36,489 bases of DNA from assembly GCA_000785145.2 (NCBI GenBank), contig JSZA02000065.1, positions 1 to 36,489 on the forward strand. Reading direction: 5' to 3'. A model generated the notes under the pieces. That model did not search any database. It was not told the origin of the DNA and saw nothing but the letters and a program-made list of their open reading frames with translations. Within the stretch, counting starts at the first letter, position 1; the number at the start of each line of letters is the position of its first letter. Origin of the DNA: Candidatus Thiomargarita nelsonii. GTDB lineage: Bacteria > Pseudomonadota > Gammaproteobacteria > Beggiatoales > Beggiatoaceae. Of the stretch, positions 29,967 to 36,489 are shown piece by piece. A program made the position numbers and the translations under genes.

Positions 29967-31454
29967 ATGTCTACAGAAACAGAACTCAAACTATATATTG
30001 AGCCCAAAGAAGTCGACAAATTCACCCTGCACCCGCTGTTACAATCGGCAAAGCACAAAGCTAAAGCTTTGTACTCCAATACCTATTTTGATAGTCTAGC
30101 GCATGATTTATTGCAACAAGGTGTTGGTTTACGGGTACGACGCATCGGTGAAAAACGCTTGCAAACCCTAAAAACCGCCGGCAAGGCTTTAGGCGGCTTA
30201 CATCAACGTCAAGAATGGGAATACGAGATATCTGCCAATACGCCAGATTATTCGCAATTTCCAAAAGGTGCCTTACCAGACTGGTGTGCCAAAGCCCAAA
30301 ATCTTGAAAAATTAGGCCCTCTATTTACCACTGATTTTATGCGTACCACTTGGGATTTGGTACTCGACGATAGCGAAATTGAAGTGGCACTTGATCAAGG
30401 CGAGATAAAAAGCCAATCTGCCAGCCTTCCACTGAGTGAAGTTGAATTAGAACTCAAATCGGGTTCACCGGTTCAATTGTATCAATTGGCACTCACCTTG
30501 CTGGATGCCCATCCGCTGATCATTGAAAATAAAAGTAAAGCGGAACGGGGTTATGGACTGGATAAGCCTCAATCCCTGACATACCGCAAAGCGGGCGCGG
30601 TAATCCTCAAACCAGAAATGTCCGCAGAACAAGCCTTTATTCACATCATCTGGCATTGTATTGGACATCTACAAGCCAATGAAGATATGGTTTTGTATGG
30701 TCAAGATATTGAAGGCGTTCATCAAATGCGCGTCGCATTGCGCCGCTTGCGTTCTTGTCTGAGTCTTTATAAGCCATTGATTCCTAATGAAACACATAAA
30801 ACATTACGGCAAGAACTGAAATGGATTACCAGCATTTTAGGGGTTGCACGCGACTGGGATGTCTTTGCGCTGAGTTTGACACAAATGCAAGCACAAGACA
30901 ATAAATTTCCGTTGAAGGATTTACATAAGACGGTGACAAAACTTCAAAGGCAAGCTTATGTTGCCGTGCGCCAAGCCCTGCGCTCTCCGCGTTATAGTCG
31001 CCTGTTGCTCATGTTGGGCAAATACTTGACTCAACGCCATTGGCGGAAAAAATTAGAGGTGGCATTGGACAATCCCGCCCGTGATTTTGCCAGCCAGATT
31101 CTTGAATCACATTATCAACGAGTGTGTCAAGAGGGTGAAAATTTTACCCAATTGAATGCTAAACAACTTCATGATCTGCGTATTTCCATCAAAAAAATGG
31201 CATACGGCACCCGTTTTTTTGCAGAACTTTATTCACCACGCGCTTATAGCAAAAAGCTTTCATATTTACAAGATGAACTGGGGATTCTCAATGATGGCAA
31301 TGTAGCCAACGACTTGCTCAATAAAGCGGGCTTAGATAAAAATGCACCGGCTCGACATTTTTTAAATGGATGGTATGCCCATCAACAGATGACACATTTA
31401 GGGCGTTTGGGAGAAGCTTGGCAAACTTTTCTTAAAGAGAATATTTTTTGGTAA
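29967..31454 (+). CDS. CYTH-CHAD domain protein (inorganic triphosphatase family)
   Basis: 495 residues from ATG 29967 (a TTG at 29961 is alternative). The N-terminal CYTH domain has the E-T-E-L-K-L signature, the L-R-V-R-R and K-T-A-G basic strands and the E-V-E-L-E-L-K-S-G metal-binding strand; such domains hydrolyse inorganic or organic triphosphates. The C-terminal CHAD domain (from about residue 215) is helical, His/Arg-rich (H-Q-M-R-V-A-L-R-R-L-R-S) and in other proteins binds polyphosphate. An in-frame palindrome (30055-30072, encoding H-K-A-K-A-L) sits within the first 40 residues. It ends where thiO's upstream region begins. Confidence 0.92.
   Translation: MSTETELKLYIEPKEVDKFTLHPLLQSAKHKAKALYSNTYFDSLAHDLLQQGVGLRVRRIGEKRLQTLKTAGKALGGLHQRQEWEYEISANTPDYSQFPKGALPDWCAKAQNLEKLGPLFTTDFMRTTWDLVLDDSEIEVALDQGEIKSQSASLPLSEVELELKSGSPVQLYQLALTLLDAHPLIIENKSKAERGYGLDKPQSLTYRKAGAVILKPEMSAEQAFIHIIWHCIGHLQANEDMVLYGQDIEGVHQMRVALRRLRSCLSLYKPLIPNETHKTLRQELKWITSILGVARDWDVFALSLTQMQAQDNKFPLKDLHKTVTKLQRQAYVAVRQALRSPRYSRLLLMLGKYLTQRHWRKKLEVALDNPARDFASQILESHYQRVCQEGENFTQLNAKQLHDLRISIKKMAYGTRFFAELYSPRAYSKKLSYLQDELGILNDGNVANDLLNKAGLDKNAPARHFLNGWYAHQQMTHLGRLGEAWQTFLKENIFW
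30055..30072. repeat. Family B palindrome inside a coding region
   Basis: ACAAAGCTAAAGCTTTGT followed by ACTCC, the same core and flank as the intergenic copy near 33072-33120, lying in frame in the CYTH domain between residues 29 and 37. Confidence 0.7.
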
Positions 31455-31480
31455 GCACAATTCCTTTTGGAGAAACACAA

Positions 31481-32566
31481 ATGTCTGATTGTCTAATTAT
31501 CGGCGGCGGCGTCAGCGGATTATTGACTGCCTTACAATTGCATGAGGCTGGCTTAAAAGTCACTCTGATTGAACGTGGCAAGATTGGGCAAGAATCTTCT
31601 TGGGCAGGGGGCGGTATTATTTCTCCACTCTACCCATGGCGTTTTTCTGCGCCCGTGACAGCTTTAGCACGTTGGAGCCAAGCACATTATCCCGCATTTG
31701 CGAATGAACTTTTAAAAAAGACAGAAATAGATTCAGAATATACCCGCAATGGTTTATTGATACTTGATACCGATGAATATCCACAAGCCCGCGCTTGGGC
31801 TGATCATGAAAGTTTAGAATTACTAGAAAATGATAAATTGCGTGATTGTGAACCTCAACTGGGAGATTATCAAAAAGCTTTATGGTTGCCTGAAGTGGCT
31901 CAGATACGCAATCCTCGCTTACTCAAAGCCTTAAAGCGAGCCTTGGCATTAGCAAAAGGAATAAAACTGTTGGAACAACAGACGGTGCAAGTTTTACGGG
32001 TTGAAGCTGACAAAATCATTGGGGTTGAAACGGAACAAGGTTTGATAGCTGCTAAACGGGTTATCGTGACGGCAGGCGCATGGAGTGCCCATTTACTGAA
32101 TAGCGTTGGCACCCCTTTAGCGGTAAATCCGGTGCGTGGACAAATGATCTTGTTTGTTACGCCACCGAATTTAGTCTCACGCATTGTATTGGCGAAGGAT
32201 CGCTATGTCATTCCCCGTCGTGATGGCAGCGTACTGGTTGGCAGCACACTAGAACAAACCGGTTTTGATAAAAGCACTACCGACACCGCCCGAGAAGATT
32301 TAAAATCAGCCGCTTTTAAGTTGATACCGCGATTAGCCGATTATACGGTGCAAAAACATTGGGCAGGTTTGCGCCCTAGTTCTCCCAATGGCGTACCCTA
32401 TATAGGCAAACATCCCAACATTGAAGGCTTATATATCAATACTGGACATTTTCGTAATGGTATAGTACTGGGCTTAGCCTCGGCGCGACTGTTGGCGGAT
32501 ATTGTTTTAGAACGAGTGCCTATTTTAGAGCCGTCTGATTATGCACTGATGGCGGAGCGAGGATAA
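31481..32566 (+). CDS. thiO: Glycine oxidase ThiO
   Basis: 361 residues from ATG 31481 with GGAG about 10 bp upstream. FAD-dependent amine oxidase converting glycine to dehydroglycine for the thiazole half of thiamine. N-terminal dinucleotide loop I-I-G-G-G-V-S-G-L-L; the family signature G-Q-E-S-S-W-A-G-G-G-I-I-S-P-L-Y-P-W-R; late motif W-A-G-L-R-P-S-S-P-N-G. No other thi gene is beside it in the window. It is followed 1 bp later by a small methyltransferase-like gene. Confidence 0.95.
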   Translation: MSDCLIIGGGVSGLLTALQLHEAGLKVTLIERGKIGQESSWAGGGIISPLYPWRFSAPVTALARWSQAHYPAFANELLKKTEIDSEYTRNGLLILDTDEYPQARAWADHESLELLENDKLRDCEPQLGDYQKALWLPEVAQIRNPRLLKALKRALALAKGIKLLEQQTVQVLRVEADKIIGVETEQGLIAAKRVIVTAGAWSAHLLNSVGTPLAVNPVRGQMILFVTPPNLVSRIVLAKDRYVIPRRDGSVLVGSTLEQTGFDKSTTDTAREDLKSAAFKLIPRLADYTVQKHWAGLRPSSPNGVPYIGKHPNIEGLYINTGHFRNGIVLGLASARLLADIVLERVPILEPSDYALMAERG

Positions 32567-32567
32567 A

Positions 32568-33038
32568 ATGCAACAATTGAGCAGTGCCGCAACGAGCCTT
32601 AATCAAGTTAATCCAGCGATAAAAACGGTTTTACCTCAACTTGTCGGATTAACCGTTCTCGACATCGGAGGAGGAAAATATGATGCGAATAAAATCTATG
32701 CGACAGGGCTCGGCGTTAAATTATATATATATGACAAATTTAACCGAAGTGAAGCAGAAAACGCAGAAGCATTGGCTTGTCATCCAAATGCGATTGTTTG
32801 CAATAATGTATTGAATGTGATTGATGATGGACAAGCGATGCGAAATTTGATTGCTTTATGTGTATCCTACCAAGTGCCTTCTTATTTTATGGTACATGAG
32901 GGAGATAAATCGGGTATCAGTGGTATTTCAAAAAAGGGTTGCTGGCAGCGCAATTGGAAGATGGCTGATTATGTGCCGATATTAAAAAAATATTTTCGTC
33001 AGGTTGTTTGCAAAGGGAAATTGATTGTTTGTCAGTAG
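32568..33038 (+). CDS. Small SAM-dependent methyltransferase-like protein
   Basis: 156 residues; ATG one base after the thiO stop, so probably translated from the same mRNA. Motif I-like V-L-D-I-G-G-G-K-Y-D, an acidic second strand (L-Y-I-Y-D-K-F), then N-N-V-L-N-V-I-D-D-G, resembling motifs IV and following of class I methyltransferases. The C-terminal part is shorter than in most members and the substrate is unknown. It could be a degenerate or regulatory member. Confidence 0.7.
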   Translation: MQQLSSAATSLNQVNPAIKTVLPQLVGLTVLDIGGGKYDANKIYATGLGVKLYIYDKFNRSEAENAEALACHPNAIVCNNVLNVIDDGQAMRNLIALCVSYQVPSYFMVHEGDKSGISGISKKGCWQRNWKMADYVPILKKYFRQVVCKGKLIVCQ

Positions 33039-33151
33039 CTAGTACTCTGTCAATTTGTTTTTTTGGGGTTGGAGTACAAAGCTTTAGCTTTGTCAGACAG
33101 TACTACGCTGCCGCTTTGTACTCCAAAAAAAACAAATTGACAGAGTACTAG
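33039..33151. repeat. Long nested inverted repeat with 27-bp ends
   Basis: Outer ends at 33039-33065 and 33125-33151 (CTAGTACTCTGTCAATTTG... and its complement). Nested inside is TTGGAGTACAAAGC (33070-33083) / GCTTTGTACTCCAA (33113-33126) with family B copies. It begins inside the first bases after the methyltransferase stop. The structure looks like a miniature element inserted in, or built on, another. Confidence 0.75.
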
Positions 33152-33152
33152 T

Positions 33153-33407
33153 GTAGGGTGCGTCCTACGCACCAATGCCATTAAGTTAAGACAAACCGGA
33201 GCAGGTTGCCAAAATGGCGTAGGTTAATTTTTATTAAAGTTTACAACGAACTGCGAGGTATTGGTCTCCTCGCATGTCTGATTTTGAGGCTTAACTTAAT
33301 GGCATTGTCCTTAAGCGATAGCGTATCCACCAATTTATATAAATCAGGTGGATACGCACAGCGATATCCACCCTACCTATATAGATTTAGCTTAACTTAA
33401 TGGCATT
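33153..33407. repeat. Family D plus MITE-like repeat with family E ends
   Basis: Family D at 33153-33173 joins directly to AATGCCATTAAGTTAAG (33174-33190); its inverted partner is at 33290-33306, and another copy in that orientation is at 33391-33407. Between them lie GGTGGATA / TATCCACC inverted pieces (about 33320-33370). The 517-bp gap between the methyltransferase-like gene and the next gene holds no other feature I can support before the promoter region near 33410-33555. Confidence 0.65.
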
Positions 33408-33555
33408 GAGGCTATGCTCGCTACAGATGATTTAATAGCAAATTTTTTTAAAAAAGTTAATAGCATCGTGCGGAGATATGATATGCTGGGGACTCAAAGC
33501 GTTAATGTTATTAGCGTGGCAATAATTATTAACTTTTTACTCTGGAGCAATACAA

Positions 33556-34227
33556 ATGGCATTTAGTGAATATAGAAAATCCTCAATGGCTGATTTGAAA
33601 GTGATTTTTAATGTCAAAGTACTGAAAAACTGGAACTTATTTGACGGTTTTCAACCGAGCGGTAGGGATTATCAGGCTTTGCAAACGACTGTCGGAAAGA
33701 TGAATTCCCGTATTAACTTGTCAAAATCAGATAACGAAGCAACAAGGGGAAGTCTGTTAGTGTCGCATATTTTGTGGAAAGCAAGTGACGTTTACGATTT
33801 AGGTATATTCTTTGAACCGCAAGTAGATATTAGCCTAGAAGAAACACCCGATCTGCCGTATCAGTTAAACGGTAAATATGATTGTGCTTTAACTCTTGAT
33901 GATGTTGATTTTATTTCACCTATTATCTCAGTTGTTGAAGTTAAGAAAAGTAATTTATCTGAGGGTTTAGGTCAGTGTTTAGCTGAAATGTATGCGACTT
34001 CAAAAAAGTTTAAGCAGAACAAGGTATATGGAATCATAACAGATGGTGAGGTTTGGGAAACGAAGATCCTGCGCTTGCGACGTTCATTTTTTTTGCTGGA
34101 AAATGCTATCTTGTATGTTGACGAAAAGAATTATTACATCAGCAATGTGTCTGATATTGTCGATAGGGTTGGTTATATAGCTGAAAGGTTTAAGATTGGT
34201 GCTTCCTCTCGTCCACAAAACAAATAA
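33556..34227 (+). CDS. Uncharacterised protein with PD-(D/E)XK-like nuclease motif
   Basis: 223 residues; TGGAG 9 bp before the ATG. The middle holds Y-D-C-A-L-T-L-D-D followed by I-I-S-V-V-E-V-K-K-S-N and G-Q-C-L-A-E-M-Y-A, the D...E-x-K plus helix arrangement of PD-(D/E)XK nuclease folds such as restriction-type or type IV enzymes. The rest has no recognised domain. It is not next to a methylase or other restriction subunit. Neighbours are repeats on the left and a truncated ATPase on the right. Nuclease activity is inferred from the motif only. Confidence 0.6.
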   Translation: MAFSEYRKSSMADLKVIFNVKVLKNWNLFDGFQPSGRDYQALQTTVGKMNSRINLSKSDNEATRGSLLVSHILWKASDVYDLGIFFEPQVDISLEETPDLPYQLNGKYDCALTLDDVDFISPIISVVEVKKSNLSEGLGQCLAEMYATSKKFKQNKVYGIITDGEVWETKILRLRRSFFLLENAILYVDEKNYYISNVSDIVDRVGYIAERFKIGASSRPQNK

Positions 34228-34375
34228 TCCAAGCCAAGTCGGGTGGGATACGTGTTTTTGTTGCCCACCTTTCCACCCCATTATTCACCAAATTCACCGT
34301 CAAGCTTTAGAGCCGTTTCCCAATTGGGAGAGTAAAAACATTTTTCTGCACTGAAAATAATAAATAGATAAAACA

Positions 34376-34578
34376 ATGAAAATCAGAAAACTCCACATCA
34401 AAAATTACAAACTCTTTGACAACCTAGAACTGGATTTTACCGACGAAAACGGTCATACATTAGATACCATTGTCTTGGCTGGAGTCAATGGCAGTGGAAA
34501 AACCAGAATACCGATTTAGAAGCACTTGAAAAATATATCGCCCAACATGATTATGGGCTCATACTCGCTACACAATAA
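34376..34578 (+). pseudogene. Truncated AAA-family ATPase (Walker A retained)
   Basis: 47 codons from ATG 34376 encode the N-terminal strand-loop of an OLD/AAA15-like ATPase: M-K-I-R-K-L-H-I-K-N-Y-K-L-F, then a clear Walker A G-V-N-G-S-G-K-T, then a stop (34517-34519). In another frame the sequence continues N-T-D-L-E-A-L-E-K-Y-I-A-Q-H-D-Y-G-L-I-L to a stop at 34576-34578, a separate gene end fused by a deletion. The Walker B and sensor regions are absent, so no ATPase is made. The palindrome CCCAATTGGG is about 50 bp upstream. Confidence 0.6.
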
Positions 34579-34642
34579 GCGAATTTTAGTACAACACAAT
34601 AAGCGAATTTTAATACAACACAATAAGCGAATTATCGCACAG
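34571..34642. repeat. Three 24-bp tandem repeats upstream of the Fic gene
   Basis: Units at 34571-34594, 34595-34618 and 34619-34642, each CACAATAAGCGAATT plus a nine-base tail that diverges in the third copy. They end 24 bp before the Fic ATG, so they lie over the promoter or leader; repeated operator sites are possible. Confidence 0.8.
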
Positions 34643-34666
34643 CCTAAAAAGCGGGGATCATAAGTC

Positions 34667-36220
34667 ATGGCAAAGCCATCTGAAAAACTAGCGGAATCCC
34701 TCAACGTTCTTCATAACCTTCAGGAGCGTGGCATAGTAGCCATACGCTCTGGTGATCTAACACGAACTGATAGGGAACGTTTATATCAAAACGGCTTTCT
34801 ACGGGAAGTGATCAAAGGTTGGTATATCCCCTCTCGTCCAGATGAAGCCAGCGGAGAAAGCACCGCATGGTATACCTCTTTTTGGCCGTTTTGTGCTGCC
34901 TACCTCCAGCATCTAAAAGGCAATGACTGGTGTCTATCACCAGAGCAATCTTTATCACTCCATGCGGAAAACTGGACCGTACCAAAGCAGCTATTAGTCC
35001 GAGCCACTAAGGCTCGCAATAATATCACTAAATTACCACACGGCACATCATTATTCGATATCCGCGCTTTGATACCAAAAGACAAGAAACTTATAGATAA
35101 AAGCGGGCTGCGCCTGTTCTCACTACCAGCCGCCTTAATTACTTGTTCATCGAGATATTTCAAGCAAAATCCTAATGATATACGTGCTGCACTCTCAAAA
35201 ATAAGTGATGCATCCGAAGTTCTAGAACAATTATTAGAAGGTACACATAGCACTATCGCCGGACGATTAGCGGGTGCTTTTCGCAATATTGGCCGTAATC
35301 GTATTGCTGACGATATTTTAAATACCATGCGTGCTGCTGGATATAATGTCCGTGAAAATGACCCTTTTGATACGCAAGCTCCAATACTTTTCTCCGCACG
35401 AGAACAATCCCCTTACGTTAATCGCATTCGCTTGATGTGGCATGAAATGCGGGAGCTGATTATCGAGCGTTTTCCAGAAGCCCCCGGATTGCCGAAAAAT
35501 ATTGAAGCATATCGGAAACATGTTGAAGATGTTTATATCACAGATGCCTATCATTCTCTGTCAATTGAAGGCTATCGTGTGAGCCCTGCATTGATCGAGC
35601 GGGTGCGTAGTGGCAACTGGAAACCTGATACGAATGACCGAGAAAACCACAATGCTTTGGCTGCACGCGGATACTGGCAAGCCTATCAATCGGTGCGAAA
35701 AAGTATCGGAAAAGTTTTGCATGGTGATATTCCCGGTACGGTTGTTGATGATGATCATCGCACTTGGTATCGGGAAATGTTTGCACCAGTGGTAACGGCA
35801 GGCATTCTGAACCCTGCCGATCTTGCCGGTTACCGTAATGGACCCATTTACATCCGAAATTCCATGCACGCCCCACCAAGCCAAGAAGCAGTACGCGATG
35901 CAATGCCGGCATTTTTTGACTTGTTGCGTGAGGAACAAGAAGCCTCTGTTCGAGTCGTGCTAGGACAATTTATTTTCGTGTACATCCATCCCTATATGGA
36001 TGGCAATGGACGTATGGGACGGTTTTTGATGAATGTTATGCTGGCAAGTGGTGGCTATCCTTGGATCATTATCCCATTGGATGAGCGACATATTTATATG
36101 GCTGCACTGGAAGAAGCCAGCGTCAGTCAGAATATCGCCCCATTTACTGACTTTCTGGCAGATATAGTTAAAGCCGGATTAAAAGGTATGAGACTGCCTG
36201 ATCTTCCTTTTTCACAATAA
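34667..36220 (+). CDS. Fic-family protein with N-terminal AbiEi-like domain
   Basis: 517 residues. The Fic motif H-P-Y-M-D-G-N-G-R-M-G-R starts at H441 and retains all residues needed for nucleotidyl (usually AMP) transfer. The auto-inhibitory S-x3-E-G motif lies at S297-E301-G302, N-terminal to the Fic core as in class II proteins. Residues 1-130 (L-Q-E-R-G-I-V-A-I-R, then R-T-D-R-E-R-L-Y-Q-N-G-F-L-R-E-V-I-K-G-W-Y) resemble the winged-helix N-terminus of AbiEi antitoxin-type regulators. So DNA binding and protein modification may be joined in one chain, with self-inhibition instead of a separate antitoxin. Targets unknown. Three tandem repeats lie just upstream. Confidence 0.9.
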   Translation: MAKPSEKLAESLNVLHNLQERGIVAIRSGDLTRTDRERLYQNGFLREVIKGWYIPSRPDEASGESTAWYTSFWPFCAAYLQHLKGNDWCLSPEQSLSLHAENWTVPKQLLVRATKARNNITKLPHGTSLFDIRALIPKDKKLIDKSGLRLFSLPAALITCSSRYFKQNPNDIRAALSKISDASEVLEQLLEGTHSTIAGRLAGAFRNIGRNRIADDILNTMRAAGYNVRENDPFDTQAPILFSAREQSPYVNRIRLMWHEMRELIIERFPEAPGLPKNIEAYRKHVEDVYITDAYHSLSIEGYRVSPALIERVRSGNWKPDTNDRENHNALAARGYWQAYQSVRKSIGKVLHGDIPGTVVDDDHRTWYREMFAPVVTAGILNPADLAGYRNGPIYIRNSMHAPPSQEAVRDAMPAFFDLLREEQEASVRVVLGQFIFVYIHPYMDGNGRMGRFLMNVMLASGGYPWIIIPLDERHIYMAALEEASVSQNIAPFTDFLADIVKAGLKGMRLPDLPFSQ

Positions 36221-36265
36221 AGATTAGTGTGTTTCCAAATAATCATCGACATTTACTTACTTACT

Positions 36266-36319
36266 TAGGGGAACATACCAGGTTTTATTCTGTCAATAGA
36301 AAATGTGGTCTGTCCCCTA
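36266..36319. repeat. Imperfect inverted repeat TAGGGGAACATACCA / TGGTCTGTCCCCTA
   Basis: A 54-bp element after the Fic gene with one-base-offset arms and an AT-rich centre. Short hairpins ending in GGTCTGTCCCC are commonly mobilised non-autonomously, but I see no transposase here. Confidence 0.5.
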
Positions 36320-36332
36320 TTCATTTTAATAG

Positions 36333-36484
36333 GATCGCGCACAATTTATTCCCGCAAAAGAAGTTTTAACAACTTATGATGCGATTGCGGCAACTCGTGA
36401 AAAATTGCTGGCTTTGATGATACCTATTATGATCTCATCAAGGCTCTACGTTTACATAAGACAAAGGGGCAAATTTTGCGTTAG
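36333..36484 (+). pseudogene. Frameshifted gene fragment at the right edge, possibly ATPase-derived
   Basis: One frame encodes Q-F-I-P-A-K-E-V-L-T-T-Y-D-A-I-A-A-T-R-E-K-L-L-A and, after a one-base shift near 36417, the neighbouring frame continues D-D-T-Y-Y-D-L-I-K-A-L-R-L to a TAG at 36482-36484. The I-P-A-K-E-V-L...D-x-T-Y-Y-D-L arrangement is reminiscent of the insert region of AAA15/OLD-type ATPases, like the truncated genes at 24949 and 34376. No start codon remains. The link to those remnants is tentative. Confidence 0.4.
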
Positions 36485-36489
36485 TTGAT

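Noticed and set aside
31250..31481. TPP riboswitch before thiO
   Set aside because: thiO is only 26 bp from the preceding gene and no THI-box-like sequence is visible.
33415..33567. Short open frame starting ATGCTCGCT before the PD-(D/E)XK gene
   Set aside because: It overlaps the next gene's ribosome binding site and start, and its product shows no recognisable pattern.
34571..34642. CRISPR-like reading of the three 24-bp repeats
   Set aside because: Units are directly abutting with no spacers, so this is a tandem repeat.

Overview
The window looks like a moderately AT-rich gammaproteobacterial chromosome. Protein resemblance (RsxABC, ThiO, transketolase/GAPDH, CYTH-CHAD, MraY/MurF, IlvBHC) and a very dense population of short palindromic repeats in almost every intergenic space suggest a large sulfur-oxidiser of the Beggiatoa/Thioploca/Thiomargarita kind. 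That placement is inference from gene content and repeat style; there is no rRNA or other marker in the window. I saw no tRNA, rRNA, CRISPR array or complete insertion sequence.

Layout. 1-1.9 kb: debris of PIN-toxin loci flanking an orphan type B succinate dehydrogenase iron-sulfur subunit. 1.9-7.1 kb (minus strand): a tight gene run of hypothetical, WrbA-like quinone reductase, RsxA, RsxB, RsxC, hypothetical, and a PabB split by a frameshift at an A10 tract. 7.3-10.8 kb: monothiol glutaredoxin, then GAPDH and transketolase on the minus strand. 11.0-14.6 kb: two tandem paralogous HEAT-repeat proteins, the first with a membrane domain. 14.8-17.6 kb: class V aminotransferase-like enzyme, alpha-carbonic anhydrase lacking a signal peptide, and a VapC-type toxin-antitoxin pair. 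17.6-18.1 kb: nested palindromes. 18.1-20.6 kb: MurF and MraY. 20.7-28.1 kb: ilvB-ilvH, a 2.3-kb accessory island, then ilvC-pssA-argB. 28.2-28.8 kb: HicA/HicB. 28.9-33.0 kb: omptin-like outer-membrane protease, CYTH-CHAD protein, ThiO and a small methyltransferase-like protein. 33.0-36.5 kb: more palindromes, a PD-(D/E)XK-like protein, ATPase remnants, and a Fic protein with a probable AbiEi-like N-terminus.

How it works together. The core content is ordinary metabolism: branched-chain amino acid synthesis (IlvBHC), arginine (ArgB), phospholipid (PssA), central carbon (Tkt, Gap), Rnf/Rsx electron transport, peptidoglycan precursors and thiamine. Interspersed is an accessory layer of toxin-antitoxin modules (intact and broken), nuclease-like proteins, truncated ATPases and at least six palindromic repeat families. 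The repeats sit between operon members, supply stop codons or protein tails to adjacent genes, and in one case lie inside an open coding region. The most distinctive items are the tandem HEAT pair with a recurring I-D-P-x-W signature, the frameshifted pabB with an A_AAA_AAG slip site, and the island that splits the ilv operon.
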